64,000 nucleotides of DNA, taken from positions 3,348,001 to 3,412,000 of the forward strand of contig NZ_CP159342.1 of assembly GCF_040499845.1 (NCBI RefSeq), read 5' to 3'. The number at the start of each line of letters is the position of its first letter. Position 1 is the first letter of the stretch. The notes below the pieces were generated by a model, which saw nothing but the letters and a program-made list of their open reading frames with translations, was not told the DNA's origin and made no database searches. Positions 9,034 through 18,374 of the stretch are shown here, piece by piece. Source of the DNA: Micromonospora sp. CCTCC AA 2012012. Lineage in GTDB: Bacteria; Actinomycetota; Actinomycetes; Mycobacteriales; Micromonosporaceae. A program made the position numbers and the translations under genes.

Positions 9034-10044
9034 TCAGCTCCGGCTGATGGGGTCGTCGGGGCGACCGCCGGCGGCCGGCAGGATGACCCGACGCTCGGTG
9101 ACGATGGCGGTGACCAGGTCCGCCGGGGTCACGTCGAAGGCGTAGTTCAGGGTGCCGGTGCCCTTCGGGGCCAGCGCCACCGCCCCCAGGGCGGTGATCT
9201 CCTCGGGGTCGCGTACCTCGATGTGCACGTCCGCGCCGGAGGGGGTGGCCAGGTCGACGGTGGACTCCGGGGCGGCGACCACCATCGGCACCCCGGCCCG
9301 GGCCGCCGCCAGCGCCAAGGGATACGTGCCCACCTTGTTGATCACGTCGCCGTTCGCGGTGATCCGGTCCGCGCCGACCACCACCGCGTCGACCCGGCCC
9401 TGGGCCAGCACCGAGGCGGCGGCGGAGTCGACCACCAGGGTGTGCGGCACCCCGATCTGAGCCAGTTCCCACACGGTCAGCCGGGCGCCCTGGAGCAGGG
9501 GGCGGGTCTCCGAGGCGTACACGTGGGTGAGCGCGCCGTGCTCCTGGAGGGACCGGACGACTCCGAGCGCGGTGCCCCACTCGACGGTGGCGAGCGCTCC
9601 GGCGTTGCAGTGGGTCTGCACCGCCACCTGCGGTCCGACGGTCTCGACCAGCCAGCGGGCACCCCGCTCGCTGAGTTCCCGGCAGCAGCGGACGTCCTCC
9701 GCCAGCACCGCCAGGGCCTCGTCGAGGGCCGCCTCGGTGCCTTCGGCGTCGAGCCGGGCGCGGACCCGGTCGACGCCCCAGGCGAGGTTGACCGCGGTGG
9801 GGCGGGCGGCGCGGAGCGCGTCAACGGCCGCGCGCAGCTCGGCCGGCTCCGGGTGCCGCCGGGCGGCGAGGGCCACCCCGAGCGCCCCGGCGACGCCGAT
9901 CGCGGGCGCACCCCGGATCGCCAGTGACCGGATCGCGGCGATCAGGTCCTCGACGGTGTCGATCTCCAGGAACTCGACCTCGTGCGGCAGCCGGGTCTGG
10001 TCGATCGCGACGATCCGGTCGTCCCGCCAGTCGATGGTCCGCAT
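9034..10044 (-). CDS. mtnA: S-methyl-5-thioribose-1-phosphate isomerase (MtnA family)
   Basis: 336 residues. It shows the MtnA signatures RGAPAIGVAGA, QTHCNAGALAT with the catalytic Cys, and VVGADRITANGDVINKVGTY with the catalytic Asp. The family converts 5-methylthioribose-1-phosphate, and related 5-deoxyribose-1-phosphate, to the 1-phosphoketose. The ATG at 10044 is chosen because GAGGGG lies about 8 bases before it; an ATG/GTG at 10107 would add 21 residues. Classical methionine-salvage genes (mtnB, mtnD, mtnC) are absent here. Instead a class II aldolase follows directly, the arrangement expected of a DHAP-shunt-like route. Dihydroxyacetone kinase genes lie upstream. Confidence 0.88.
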   Translation of the reverse strand: MRTIDWRDDRIVAIDQTRLPHEVEFLEIDTVEDLIAAIRSLAIRGAPAIGVAGALGVALAARRHPEPAELRAAVDALRAARPTAVNLAWGVDRVRARLDAEGTEAALDEALAVLAEDVRCCRELSERGARWLVETVGPQVAVQTHCNAGALATVEWGTALGVVRSLQEHGALTHVYASETRPLLQGARLTVWELAQIGVPHTLVVDSAAASVLAQGRVDAVVVGADRITANGDVINKVGTYPLALAAARAGVPMVVAAPESTVDLATPSGADVHIEVRDPEEITALGAVALAPKGTGTLNYAFDVTPADLVTAIVTERRVILPAAGGRPDDPISRS

Positions 10045-10188
10045 GTCGTACCCCTCACCGCCCGGGCTCTCGATCTTCACGTCGAACGCAGCTGGAGAGT
10101 CCACCACGGGTCGGGGACTGTCAACCTCGGCCCCCGGGTGCGCGGGACGATCACTGGGACTTCGCCCAGTAGTGCCGGGCGGCTTCCG

Positions 10189-10803
10189 TCAGCCGCGGAG
10201 GCTCTCCACGATCAGGGCGACCGCGACGGCACCCGGGTCGAGGACGCCCCGGGCCACCTCACCGACATAGCTGGCCCGGCCCCGGTTCGCCACCAGGTCG
10301 GCCGTGGACTCGGCCCCCGCGCGTGCCGCGTCGGCCGCGGCGGCCAGGGCGTCCGCGAGACCACCCGTGGCGGCCGTCAGCGCCTCGGTGGCCGGCACCA
10401 GCGCGTCCACCATCGTCTTGTCACCGGGTCCCGCGCCGCCGAGCCGCCGCACCGTGGCGGTCCCGTCGGCGAAGCCCCGCGCCAGCTCGGCCACCCCCAC
10501 GACCTCCGTACGGGTGGCCTTGGCCAGCTGCCGGAACCACATGCCGAAGAGGGGTCCGGAGGTGCCGCCGGTGTGCAGGAACGCGGTCGACACGACGTCC
10601 AGGACGTCGCCGGGCGTCGCGGTGGGCGCCTCGTCCAGCGCGGCCCGGGCCCGGCCGAGCGCCGAGCGCAGGTTCGCGCCGAAGTCGCCGTCGCCGGAGC
10701 GCCGGTCGAGGTCGGTGAGCGCCTGTCGTTCGCGGTCGAACGCCGCGAAGAAGCGCCCCATCCAGGCGCGGGTGTCGGCGGCGTCCATGGTGTCGCTGGT
10801 CAT
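10189..10803 (-). CDS. dhaL: Dihydroxyacetone kinase subunit L (DhaL, nucleotide-binding)
   Basis: 204 residues, all-helical DhaL pattern. LDRRSGDGDFGANL supplies the Asp residues that bind Mg-ADP, followed by HTGGTSGPLFG, GAGPGDKTMVDAL and ANRGRASYVGEVARG near the C-terminus. The usual motif is IGDGDHG; the Phe in GDGDFG is a small divergence and could hint at a substrate other than dihydroxyacetone. The gene starts 10 bases after dhaK. No dhaM (phosphotransferase-system subunit) is visible, so whether the pair uses ATP or a PTS donor is open. Confidence 0.88.
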   Translation of the reverse strand: MTSDTMDAADTRAWMGRFFAAFDRERQALTDLDRRSGDGDFGANLRSALGRARAALDEAPTATPGDVLDVVSTAFLHTGGTSGPLFGMWFRQLAKATRTEVVGVAELARGFADGTATVRRLGGAGPGDKTMVDALVPATEALTAATGGLADALAAAADAARAGAESTADLVANRGRASYVGEVARGVLDPGAVAVALIVESLRG

Positions 10804-10813
10804 GACGGTCCTC

Positions 10814-11815
10814 TCACCAGGTCAGGGCGGGGGTGCGGACGGGCGCGTCCCAGAGGGCGACGCGCTCGTCGTCCGCGCGGACGAGGGTGATCGACAGGCC
10901 CGCCATGTCGAGTGACGTGACGTACGGCCCGACCAGGCTGCGGGCCACCCGGACGCCCCGGCCGGCGAGCTGGTGGTGCACGGCGCGGTGCACCAGCGCG
11001 AGTTCCAGGCCGTGGGTGGCCCCGAGCCCGTTCACCACCACGAAGACGTCGTCGCCCCGGGCCAGGCCGAGCGCGCCGACGAGGCGGTCGAGCAGGTCGG
11101 CGGCGAGTTCGTCGGCGCCGGCGAAGGGTCGTCGGCCGACGCCGCGTTCGCCGTGGATGCCCACGCCCAGCTCGACCTCGTCGGCGGCCAGCAGCCAGGC
11201 CGGCTCGCTCTCGCCGGGGTGCGCGCCGGCGGCCAGCGCGACGCCCATGCTGCGCGCCTGGCCGACCAGCGCCCGGCCGAACGCGGCGACGTCGGCGAGT
11301 GCCGCGCCGCGCTCGGCGAGCGCGCCGCAGAGCTTCTCGACCACGACGACGGCGGCGGTGCCGCGTCGGCCGGGGCCCTCGCCGTCGGCCCGCTCGGAGG
11401 CCAGGTCGTCGTCCACCAGCACCTGCTCGACCTCGATGCCCTCGTCGGCGGCGATCTCGGCGGCGATGCGGAAGTTCAGCAGGTCGCCGGTGTAGTTCTT
11501 GACGATCTGGAGGACGCCCCGGCCGGTGTCCACGGCGGTCGTCGCGGCGGCCACCTGCAGGGCCGTGGGGCTGGCGAAGACCGCGCCCGGCACGGCGGCG
11601 TCGAGCATGCCCGGGCCGACGAAGCCGACGTGCAGGGGCTCGTGGCCGGAACCGCCGCCGGAGACCAGTGCGACCTTGGCACCGGCCGGCTCCGCCCGGG
11701 TGACGTACGCCGGGTCGGGGTGCAGCCGCAGCAGTCCCGGGTGGGCGAGGACGAAACCCTCCAGCGCCTCCGGGACGACGTGCTCGGGGTCGTTGACGAA
11801 CTGCCGTCGGCTCAT
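10814..11815 (-). CDS. dhaK: Dihydroxyacetone kinase subunit K (DhaK, substrate-binding)
   Basis: 333 residues. Motifs in order: VALVSGGGSGHEPLH (residues about 50-62, with His for substrate positioning), KNYTGDLLNF with the catalytic Asp, and ELGVGIHGERG containing the His that covalently holds the ketone. The ATG at 11815 is the first gene of the leftward dhaK-dhaL-mtnA-aldolase set. The expected reaction is phosphorylation of dihydroxyacetone or a short ketose. VVVVEKLCGA replaces the usual VHKIAGA segment, so a related substrate such as a tetrulose or deoxy-ketose is possible. Confidence 0.88.
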   Translation of the reverse strand: MSRRQFVNDPEHVVPEALEGFVLAHPGLLRLHPDPAYVTRAEPAGAKVALVSGGGSGHEPLHVGFVGPGMLDAAVPGAVFASPTALQVAAATTAVDTGRGVLQIVKNYTGDLLNFRIAAEIAADEGIEVEQVLVDDDLASERADGEGPGRRGTAAVVVVEKLCGALAERGAALADVAAFGRALVGQARSMGVALAAGAHPGESEPAWLLAADEVELGVGIHGERGVGRRPFAGADELAADLLDRLVGALGLARGDDVFVVVNGLGATHGLELALVHRAVHHQLAGRGVRVARSLVGPYVTSLDMAGLSITLVRADDERVALWDAPVRTPALTW

Positions 11816-12056
11816 GCGTTGTCCCGTCCTCGTCAGCCTCGCCGGGGTGATCGACGATGTCGGACGCTAGGCGTATCCCGGCCACCTGTCCACCGCGACC
11901 GACCTGCCGGTTGCGGCGGCGTGCTAGGGACGCACCGTCGCAAACCGGTTGCCGCGCGCCGCGCCGGGCGCGGAAACTCCGACGGCGTTGAGCGTCGACG
12001 GTGTGCACGGGTGGCGGGCCGCCGGGCGACGGGATGTTCGGCGGAAGGAATCCGTG

Positions 12057-12980
12057 GTGCGCAGGATCTGTTTTGCGGCCGGCCGCCCGGCCGAGGTCGT
12101 CGAGGAGCCGCCCCCGCTGCCGGGACCGGGGCAGCTGCTGCTCCGCGTCGAGGCCGTCGGCGTCGGTGTCGCCCTGGTCCGGCTGCTGGCGGCGGCCGGT
12201 GTGCGTGGCGAGCCGGTCCGGCCGGGTGGCGAGGTCGTCGGCACGGTGGTGGGGCTGGGCGTCGACGTGTCCGGGTTCGAGGTCGGCGACCGGGTCGGCG
12301 GCGTCGTGTTCGCCGACGCCTTCGCCGACCAGGTCGTCGCCGATCCTCGGCTGCTCAGCCGCGTCCCCACCGAGGTGGACGCGGCGTCGGCGCTGGCGCT
12401 GGTCCGTGGTGGTCTGATCGCCCTGAGCACCCTGCGGGCGGGCCACTTCGCACCGGGTGAGTCGGTGCTCGTGACCGCAGCGGCCAGCGGCACCGGTCAC
12501 CTGGCCGTGCAGCTGGCGCAGGCGCTCGGCGCGGGCCGGGTGGTCGCGGCCGTCGGCGCGGCGGACAAGTCCGACTTCGTCCGTCGGTGCGGTGCCGACG
12601 AGGTGGTGACGTACGCCGAGCCGTCCTGGGGCGAGCCGGTGGACGTGCTGCTCGACGGGGTCGGCGGCGAGCTGGTGCGGCGCGGGGTGGCGGCGCTCGC
12701 GTCGTTCGGCCGGCTCGTCGCGTTCAGCGCCGGCGGTGGCGGTGTCGACGTCGACGCCCTGCTCGACGGTGCCCGGTCGGTCGTCGGTTTCACCATCGGT
12801 CAGCTCCACCGGGCCCGGCCGGAGGTGGTCGAGCGGCACCGGGCCGAACTGTGGGACCTGCTCGCCGCCGGCCGGCTGGAACCCCGGCACACCGACTTCC
12901 CGCTCGACCGCATCGGCGAGGCCGTCGAGCTGGTCAGGGCCCGCGCCAACCGGGGCCGGGTCGTGCTGCGTACCGGCTGA
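12057..12980 (+). CDS. Zinc-type/quinone oxidoreductase-like MDR dehydrogenase
   Basis: 307 residues of the medium-chain dehydrogenase family without zinc-ligand cysteines, so quinone-reductase-like. PGPGQLLLRVEAVGVGVALV, GGEVVGTVVGLG and FEVGDRVGGVVF form the GroES-like part; VLVTAAASGTGHLAVQLAQALGAGRVV is the NAD(P)H Rossmann motif; VDVLLDGVGGELV follows. GTG at 12054 or 12057 is the start, preceded by GGAAGGAA at 12042-12049. It is divergent from dhaK across about 240 bases that should hold both promoters. Confidence 0.83.
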   Translation: MRRICFAAGRPAEVVEEPPPLPGPGQLLLRVEAVGVGVALVRLLAAAGVRGEPVRPGGEVVGTVVGLGVDVSGFEVGDRVGGVVFADAFADQVVADPRLLSRVPTEVDAASALALVRGGLIALSTLRAGHFAPGESVLVTAAASGTGHLAVQLAQALGAGRVVAAVGAADKSDFVRRCGADEVVTYAEPSWGEPVDVLLDGVGGELVRRGVAALASFGRLVAFSAGGGGVDVDALLDGARSVVGFTIGQLHRARPEVVERHRAELWDLLAAGRLEPRHTDFPLDRIGEAVELVRARANRGRVVLRTG

Positions 12981-13002
12981 CCCGCCGGTGACGGGGTTCC
13001 CC

Positions 13003-13029
13003 GCGGGCCGGTCGTCCTCGCCGGCCCGC
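13003..13029. terminator. GC-rich hairpin between convergent genes
   Basis: GCGGGCCGG (13003-13011) pairs perfectly with CCGGCCCGC (13021-13029) across a 9-base loop, between the stops of the oxidoreductase and pdxY. It has no T-run, as is common for actinobacterial terminators. Confidence 0.45.
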
Positions 13030-13030
13030 C

Positions 13031-13042
13031 GGGGGGGGGGGG
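13031..13042. repeat. Homopolymer of 12 G
   Basis: Twelve consecutive G on the plus strand lie two bases after the hairpin and three bases before the pdxY stop codon. Such a tract is prone to slippage. Being between two convergent 3' ends it would not change either protein. Confidence 0.9.
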
Positions 13043-13045
13043 AGG

Positions 13046-13897
13046 TCAGCGCAGTCGGCGGGCGGTGAACCGGGCCGGCGGCTCGGCGATCGCGTCCTGG
13101 GCGGCGACCAGCTGGAGTTCCCGGGTGCCCGCCGCGAGGGTCGCCTCCAGCACGGCGAAGACGGACGAGATGGTGCGTTCCAGCGCCGTCGCGGGCGAGC
13201 CGGTCGTGCGCAGGTGCGCCAGATAGAGCGCGGCGGTCACGTCGCCGCCGCCGTTCGGGCTGATCGGCAGCAGCGGCGTGGTCACCGCCCAGGCGCCCTC
13301 GTCCGAGACGGCCACCACCTCCAGCGACCCCTCCGGCACCTCGCCGTGCAGCACGCTGGTGACCAGTACGTGCCGGGGTCCCGTGGCGCGTACCGCGTCG
13401 ACCGCCGCCAGCAGCTCCGGCAACGTCCCGGTCGACCGGCCGGCGAGGAACTCCAGCTCGAACTGGTTCGGGGTGATGATGTCCGCGCGCGGGACGACGG
13501 TGTCCCGCAGATACTCCGGGATGCCGGGCCGGACGAACATGCCCCGGCCGACGTCGCCCATCACCGGGTCGCAGCAGTACACCGCGTCCGGGTTGGCCGC
13601 CTTGACCTGGTCCACCGCGTCCAGGATCACCGCGCCCATCGCCGGGTCGCCCTGGTAACCCGAGAGCACGGCGTCGGCGGTGCCGAGGACCCCCCGGTCG
13701 GCGATGCCGGCGATCACCTCGGCCACGTCCGCGGGGGCCAGCAGGGGACCCCGCCACGCGCCGTACCCGGTGTGGTTGGAGAAGTGGACCGTCAACACGG
13801 GCCAGACCTCGTGCCCGAGCCGCTGGAGGGGGAAGGCGGCCGCCGAGTTGCCGACGTGGCCGTAGGCGACCGAGGACTGGATGGACAGGATCTTCAC
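13046..13897 (-). CDS. pdxY: Pyridoxal kinase PdxY
   Basis: 283 residues of the ribokinase superfamily, phosphorylating pyridoxal to PLP with ATP. It begins MKILSIQSSVAYGHVGNSAA, then HFSNHTGYGAWRG, YCCDPVMGD, IITPNQFELEFLAG and PNGGGDVTAALYLAHL; the Asp of GGGD is the catalytic base. All match PdxY/PdxK and the length is normal. It is a single gene, divergent from nothing close and convergent with the oxidoreductase. Role: vitamin B6 salvage in the cytoplasm. Confidence 0.92.
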   Translation of the reverse strand: MKILSIQSSVAYGHVGNSAAAFPLQRLGHEVWPVLTVHFSNHTGYGAWRGPLLAPADVAEVIAGIADRGVLGTADAVLSGYQGDPAMGAVILDAVDQVKAANPDAVYCCDPVMGDVGRGMFVRPGIPEYLRDTVVPRADIITPNQFELEFLAGRSTGTLPELLAAVDAVRATGPRHVLVTSVLHGEVPEGSLEVVAVSDEGAWAVTTPLLPISPNGGGDVTAALYLAHLRTTGSPATALERTISSVFAVLEATLAAGTRELQLVAAQDAIAEPPARFTARRLR

Positions 13898-13946
13898 CAG
13901 CCCATCATGGCGGTTCCCGCCGACGCCGCGCGCACCGCCCGCCGTT

Positions 13947-15788
13947 TCACCTCGGCGTGGCCGGGGCCGGCTTCGGGTAGCCGATGCCCGACCCGAACGG
14001 GAAGAGGACCTGCGTGCCGTCCGGCGTCAGGACGGTGACCGGGAGGCGGCCGGTCGGCTGCCCGCCGGTCAGGACGTCCGCGAGCGCGGCGAGGGAGACG
14101 TCCCGGTAGCCGTACGCCGCCAGGTAGGTGGGGGCCGCCGGGAAGTAGGCGATGTCGTACGGCCCGCCGACGGCCACGGTCACCACCGGCGTACGCGTCG
14201 CGAGCAGCGCCCGGACCAGGTTCTGCTGGGTGACGTCGTTCCGGGCGTTGTTGGTGAGCACGACGACGACGTCGCTCGCGGTGGCCGCCGCCACCACCTG
14301 GTTGATCGTATGCTGGTCCGGCGACCCGGTCCACATCGGGGTGGCGACCAGCCCCTTGCCGGACAGTTGCCCGGCCAGGGCGGGGACCGTGGTGCTGCCC
14401 CAGCCGGTGACCAGCACGTGGCGGCCGGAGTTCGCCGGGAGCGGCAGCGTGCCGGCCTGGTTGCGCAGCAGGGTGATCGAGCGGCGCGCTGCGTCCGCCA
14501 TGACCTGCTGCTCGGCCGGGTTGCCGACGGTCGAGTCGACCGCCTCGCTGGTGGTGTACGGGTGGTCGAAGAGGCCCAGTTCGGCCTTCATCCGCAGGAT
14601 CCGGTACACGGACTGGTCGATGCGCTGCCGGCTGATGGTGCCGGCGCGTACCGCGTCGATGACCGTGGCGATGGCGGCGGGCGGGTTGGTGGGCAGGAGC
14701 AGCTCGTCGTTGCCGGCGTCGACGGCGCCGAGGATCACCTGGTCCTGCGGGATGCCGGCGAGCGCGTCGGCGCGCAGCGCGTCGGTGACGACCACCCCGT
14801 CGTAGCGGAGGGTGTCGCGGAGCAGCCCGGTGATGATGGGCCGGGAGAGGATGGCCGGCGTCCGGGTGGGGTCGAGTGCGGGGACGACCACCGCCGTCGG
14901 CATGATCGACTTGACCCCCGCGGCGATGGCGGCGCGGAACGGCGGGATGTCGATCCGCATGATCTCCTCGCGGGTCTCGTTGACGACCGCGATCCCGGTG
15001 TCGGGGTTGGCCTCCGCGCTGCCCAGGCCGGGGAAGTGCTTGGCCGTGGCGGCGATCCCGGTGCCCTGGTAGCCGGTGACGGCCGCCGCGCCGAACGCGG
15101 AGACCACCGCCGTCCGGTCGCTGAAGGCCCGCGTGCCGTCGGCCGTGTTCCGGGGGTTGGTGTTGACGTCCACCACCGGCGCGTGGTCCATGGTGATGCC
15201 CATCGCCCGCAGTTGCCGGCCGGTCGCGGCGGCGGTCGAGAACGCCACCCCGCTGTCGAACGTCGCACCGATCGCCATGTTGCCCGGTGCGATCGCCGAC
15301 GGCGGCGGGATCCGGCTGACGAAGCCGCCCTCCTGGTCGGTGCTGATCTGCAGCGGTATGCCCTGGTCGGCCAGCGCCGCCCGCTGCAACCCGTTGGACA
15401 GCAGCGCGACCTGCTGCGGGTTGTTCAGGTTGTCGGTGTTGGTGAAGTAGATGATGCCGCCGGGGTGGTACCGCGCCAGCAGTTGCGCCCCGTTGGCGAC
15501 GTCGCTGCCGTAGAGCGCCCGGTTGGCTGCCTGGTCGGTGGGGTTCGTGGTCGTGGCGGTGTCGCCGTACACCTGGAGGACGAACATCTGGCCCACCTTC
15601 TCGGCCAGGGTCATCTGCGCCATCGCCGCGCGGACCTGCCGGTCCACCCGGTGCCCCGGGTCGCCGTCGGGCCGGTGCCGCCCGAGCGCGCCCGCCCCGG
15701 CCGACCCGCCGACGGCCAGGACGATGCCGCAGGCGGCGACGAGCGCGACGGGAACCCGTACGACGGCTCCGGTGATCCGACGGAACAT
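13947..15788 (-). CDS. Secreted glycoside hydrolase family 3 protein (beta-N-acetylhexosaminidase-like)
   Basis: 613 residues from the ATG at 15788, where GGAGGG stands 7 bases upstream. A signal peptide ([23 protein letters not shown]) precedes the GH3 barrel: [56 protein letters not shown] and VVVTDAL, whose Asp is the expected nucleophile. The KHFPG plus extended loop is of the NagZ type. A C-terminal alpha/beta domain holds [14 protein letters not shown] and [11 protein letters not shown]. Expected role is release of N-acetylglucosamine or related sugars outside the cell; the loop acid/base His of NagZ is not clear, so activity is inferred. Confidence 0.88.
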   Translation of the reverse strand: MFRRITGAVVRVPVALVAACGIVLAVGGSAGAGALGRHRPDGDPGHRVDRQVRAAMAQMTLAEKVGQMFVLQVYGDTATTTNPTDQAANRALYGSDVANGAQLLARYHPGGIIYFTNTDNLNNPQQVALLSNGLQRAALADQGIPLQISTDQEGGFVSRIPPPSAIAPGNMAIGATFDSGVAFSTAAATGRQLRAMGITMDHAPVVDVNTNPRNTADGTRAFSDRTAVVSAFGAAAVTGYQGTGIAATAKHFPGLGSAEANPDTGIAVVNETREEIMRIDIPPFRAAIAAGVKSIMPTAVVVPALDPTRTPAILSRPIITGLLRDTLRYDGVVVTDALRADALAGIPQDQVILGAVDAGNDELLLPTNPPAAIATVIDAVRAGTISRQRIDQSVYRILRMKAELGLFDHPYTTSEAVDSTVGNPAEQQVMADAARRSITLLRNQAGTLPLPANSGRHVLVTGWGSTTVPALAGQLSGKGLVATPMWTGSPDQHTINQVVAAATASDVVVVLTNNARNDVTQQNLVRALLATRTPVVTVAVGGPYDIAYFPAAPTYLAAYGYRDVSLAALADVLTGGQPTGRLPVTVLTPDGTQVLFPFGSGIGYPKPAPATPR

Positions 15789-15928
15789 GGCGCGACCCTC
15801 CGACGATCGGTGACCCCGACGGTCGGCGTCCCCGTCCCGCACCCTGCCCCATTGAACGTGAATGCGGGACTTTGTCGCTTTCGAATCACCCAGCAGTGGC
15901 GAAATCGCACGGGCTTAGGGTGGGCGGC

Positions 15929-17173
15929 ATGGCACCCGCCCCCTCCTCGCCCCGGAACCCGCTCACCCGGCTCACGCCGGACGACCTTCGGCGGCGCACC
16001 AGCGTGAAGTGGCGCCAGTACCCGCCCGACGTGCTCCCCCTCTGGGTCGCCGAGCTGGACGTACCCCTGGCTCCCCCGGTGGCCGAGGCGCTGCGCCGCG
16101 CGATCGACCTCGGCGACACCGGCTATCCGCACGGCACCGCGTACGCCGAGGCGCTCGGCGGCTTCGCCGCCCGGCGCTGGGGTTGGCACGGCTTCCGGGT
16201 GGAGCACACCGCGCTGGTGCCCGACGTGATGATGGGCGCCGTCGAGGTGCTGCGGCTGGTGACCGACCCGGGCGACGCCGTGGTCGTCTGCTCCCCCGTC
16301 TACCCGCCCTTCTACGCCTTCGTCAGCCACGCCGGCCGGCAGGTGATCGAGGCTCCGCTCGGCCCCGACCGGCGGATGGACCCCGCCGCGCTCGACGAGG
16401 CCTTCCGCCGGGCCCGCGCCTGCGGCCCCCGGCCGGCGTTCCTGCTGTGCAACCCGCACAACCCGACCGGCGTCGTGCACCGCCGGGACGAGCTGGAGGC
16501 CGTCGCCGAGCTGGCCCACCGGCACGGCCTGCGGGTGATCTCCGACGAGATCCACGCCCCCCTGGTGCTTCCCGGGACGCACTTCACCCCCTACCTGACG
16601 GTGTCCGGGGCCGAGGACGCCTTCGCCCTCGCCTCCGCCTCCAAGGCCTGGAACCTCGCCGGTCTCAAGGCGGCGCTCGCCGTCGCAGGGCCGCGGGCCG
16701 TCGAGGACCTGCGGCGGATGCCCGAGGAGGTCGGCCACGGGCCCAGCCACCTCGGCATCCTGGCGCACACCGCCGCCTTCCGGGCCGGTGAGGAGTGGCT
16801 CGACCTCCTGCTGGACGGCCTCGACGCCAACCGCACGCTGCTGGCGGAGCTGCTGGCGGAGCACCTGCCGACGATCCCCTACCACCGCCCCGAGGGCACC
16901 TACCTCGCCTGGCTGGACTGCACGGGCCTCGGCATCGCCACCGCGCCGCCGGTGGACGGGCCGGGCGTGGTCAGCGACCTCGCCGGGCCGGCGCAGATGT
17001 TCCTCGACCGCGCGCGGGTCGCGCTCAGCTCCGGGCACGTCTTCGGCACCGGCGGGACGGGCTTCGTCCGGCTCAACTTCGGCACCTCCCCCGCGATCCT
17101 CACCGAGGCCGTCACCCGGATGGGCCGCGCGGTCGACGCGCACCGGGCCGCGCCGGTCCGGCCCGCCGAGTAA
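15929..17173 (+). CDS. MalY/PatB-type aminotransferase class I/II (probable C-S lyase)
   Basis: 414 residues of PLP-dependent fold type I. It opens [23 protein letters not shown], the signature of the MalY/PatB cystathionine beta-lyase group. [24 protein letters not shown] and [12 protein letters not shown] (PLP Lys) follow. The C-terminus has [15 protein letters not shown] with the carboxylate-binding Arg. Likely reaction: beta-elimination of cystathionine or cysteine conjugates to pyruvate, ammonia and a thiol. AGGGTGGG lies just before the ATG at 15929; an ATG at 15872 would add a non-conserved stretch. It is divergent from the GH3 gene. Confidence 0.85.
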   Translation: MAPAPSSPRNPLTRLTPDDLRRRTSVKWRQYPPDVLPLWVAELDVPLAPPVAEALRRAIDLGDTGYPHGTAYAEALGGFAARRWGWHGFRVEHTALVPDVMMGAVEVLRLVTDPGDAVVVCSPVYPPFYAFVSHAGRQVIEAPLGPDRRMDPAALDEAFRRARACGPRPAFLLCNPHNPTGVVHRRDELEAVAELAHRHGLRVISDEIHAPLVLPGTHFTPYLTVSGAEDAFALASASKAWNLAGLKAALAVAGPRAVEDLRRMPEEVGHGPSHLGILAHTAAFRAGEEWLDLLLDGLDANRTLLAELLAEHLPTIPYHRPEGTYLAWLDCTGLGIATAPPVDGPGVVSDLAGPAQMFLDRARVALSSGHVFGTGGTGFVRLNFGTSPAILTEAVTRMGRAVDAHRAAPVRPAE

Positions 17174-17206
17174 CGCGCCGGCCACCCCGGTCGCTGTTCG
17201 AACGAA

Positions 17207-17225
17207 GGCCGCCGTCCCGGCGGCC
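17207..17225 (+). terminator. Short GC hairpin after the PLP enzyme
   Basis: GGCCGCC (17207-17213) and GGCGGCC (17219-17225) form a 7-bp stem with a 5-base loop, 34 bases after the stop. No T-run follows, so the terminator role is tentative. Confidence 0.4.
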
Positions 17226-17357
17226 GGGGCCTGTCGTTCCCGTCCGCGACGTGTTCAAATACCGGGACGACCAGCTCAGTGGCCTTGCCGCGCGGCGGAC
17301 TCCTCCCCTACCCCCGCCGCGCGAACCCCTTCATCCCCATGCGCGAGAGGTGCAAGT

Positions 17358-18317
17358 ATGCGCAGAAGATCTACCTTTCAGCTGGCGGTCCTGACCGCCA
17401 CCGCGGCGACGTTCCTGACCGCCGGCGGTGCCTCCGGTGCGCTGGCCGGCGCCGCGCCCGCCGCCCCCGGCAAGGGTGTCGCGGCGTGCGAGCCGGGTGC
17501 CGGCGGGAGCAGCGCGGCCCGGGTGGCCGAGGGTGCCACCGCCAAGGAGCCGGAGCTGTACTCCAAGAACGAGGCGAACGCCTACGGCGTGATCAAGGAT
17601 TCGCCGCGCCTGCCCAACGGCAGCGTCACCATCCCCACGGTCTTCCACATGGTCTCCGACCACCCGCTCAGCGCGGCGGAGACGACCCGGTGGAACACCC
17701 TGATCGCCAACCAGATGACGGTGCTCAACGACTCGTACTCGGGGAAGACGGCAGCGGACGCCTCCGACACCCCGTTCCGGTTCGACCTGGTCGACACGAC
17801 CTGGACGGTGAACAGCGCCTGGTACACCGTCGAGCCGGGCAAGAACGAGCGGGACATGAAGAAGGCGCTGTACACCGGCGACGCCCGCACCCTGAACGTC
17901 TACGCGGCGAACATCGGTGGCGGCCTGCTCGGTTGGGCGTACTTCCCGAAGGGCTACAACAACGGCCGGGACTACATCGACGGCGTCGTGATGCTGGACG
18001 AGTCGATGCCGGGCGGCACCGCCGGCAAGTACGCCCTGGGTGACACCCTCACGCACGAGGTCGGGCACTGGCTGATGCTGGAGCACACCTTCGCGCACGG
18101 GTGCGCCGCCTCCGGCGACTACGTCGCGGACACTCCCCGTGAGGCCGCGCCGCAGTTCAACTGCCCGGTCGGTGCGGACACCTGCACCGCCCCCGGGCTG
18201 GACCCGATCCACAACTTCATGGACTACACGCAGGACTCCTGCATGAACATGTTCACCGCCGGCCAGGCGGACCGGATGAGCGACGCCTGGGTGGCGTTCC
18301 GGGCCGGCGGCCAGTAA
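17358..18317 (+). CDS. Secreted zinc metalloprotease, M43 (pappalysin/cytophagalysin)-like
   Basis: 319 residues. An N-terminal signal peptide (LAVLTATAATFLTAGGASGALAGAA) is followed by a pro-region. The zinc site HEVGHWLMLEHTF (HExxHxxxxxH) is near residue 234, with a Met-turn in HNFMDYTQDSC and several cysteines for disulfides. This matches metzincins of family M43, which act outside the cell. GAGAGGTG precedes the ATG at 17358. The gene stands alone and ends at a strong palindromic terminator. Confidence 0.9.
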   Translation: MRRRSTFQLAVLTATAATFLTAGGASGALAGAAPAAPGKGVAACEPGAGGSSAARVAEGATAKEPELYSKNEANAYGVIKDSPRLPNGSVTIPTVFHMVSDHPLSAAETTRWNTLIANQMTVLNDSYSGKTAADASDTPFRFDLVDTTWTVNSAWYTVEPGKNERDMKKALYTGDARTLNVYAANIGGGLLGWAYFPKGYNNGRDYIDGVVMLDESMPGGTAGKYALGDTLTHEVGHWLMLEHTFAHGCAASGDYVADTPREAAPQFNCPVGADTCTAPGLDPIHNFMDYTQDSCMNMFTAGQADRMSDAWVAFRAGGQ

Positions 18318-18327
18318 CCGCACTCCG

Positions 18328-18361
18328 AAAGGGGTGACGGGCCGCGGCCCGTCACCCCTTT
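18328..18361. terminator. Perfect 34-base palindromic bidirectional terminator
   Basis: Bases 18328-18361 form one continuous palindrome (AAAGGGGTGACGGGCCG and its complement) followed by TT. It sits 11 bases after the protease stop and 14 bases before the stop of the convergent helR, with an A-tract on one side and a T-tract on the other, so it can serve both genes. Confidence 0.85.
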
Positions 18362-18374
18362 TCGCGTACGCGGG

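Noticed and set aside
11830..13757. Leftward frame spanning the oxidoreductase and pdxY
   Set aside because: Low-complexity Arg/Gly/Pro translation crossing two well-supported genes; no ribosome site or domain.
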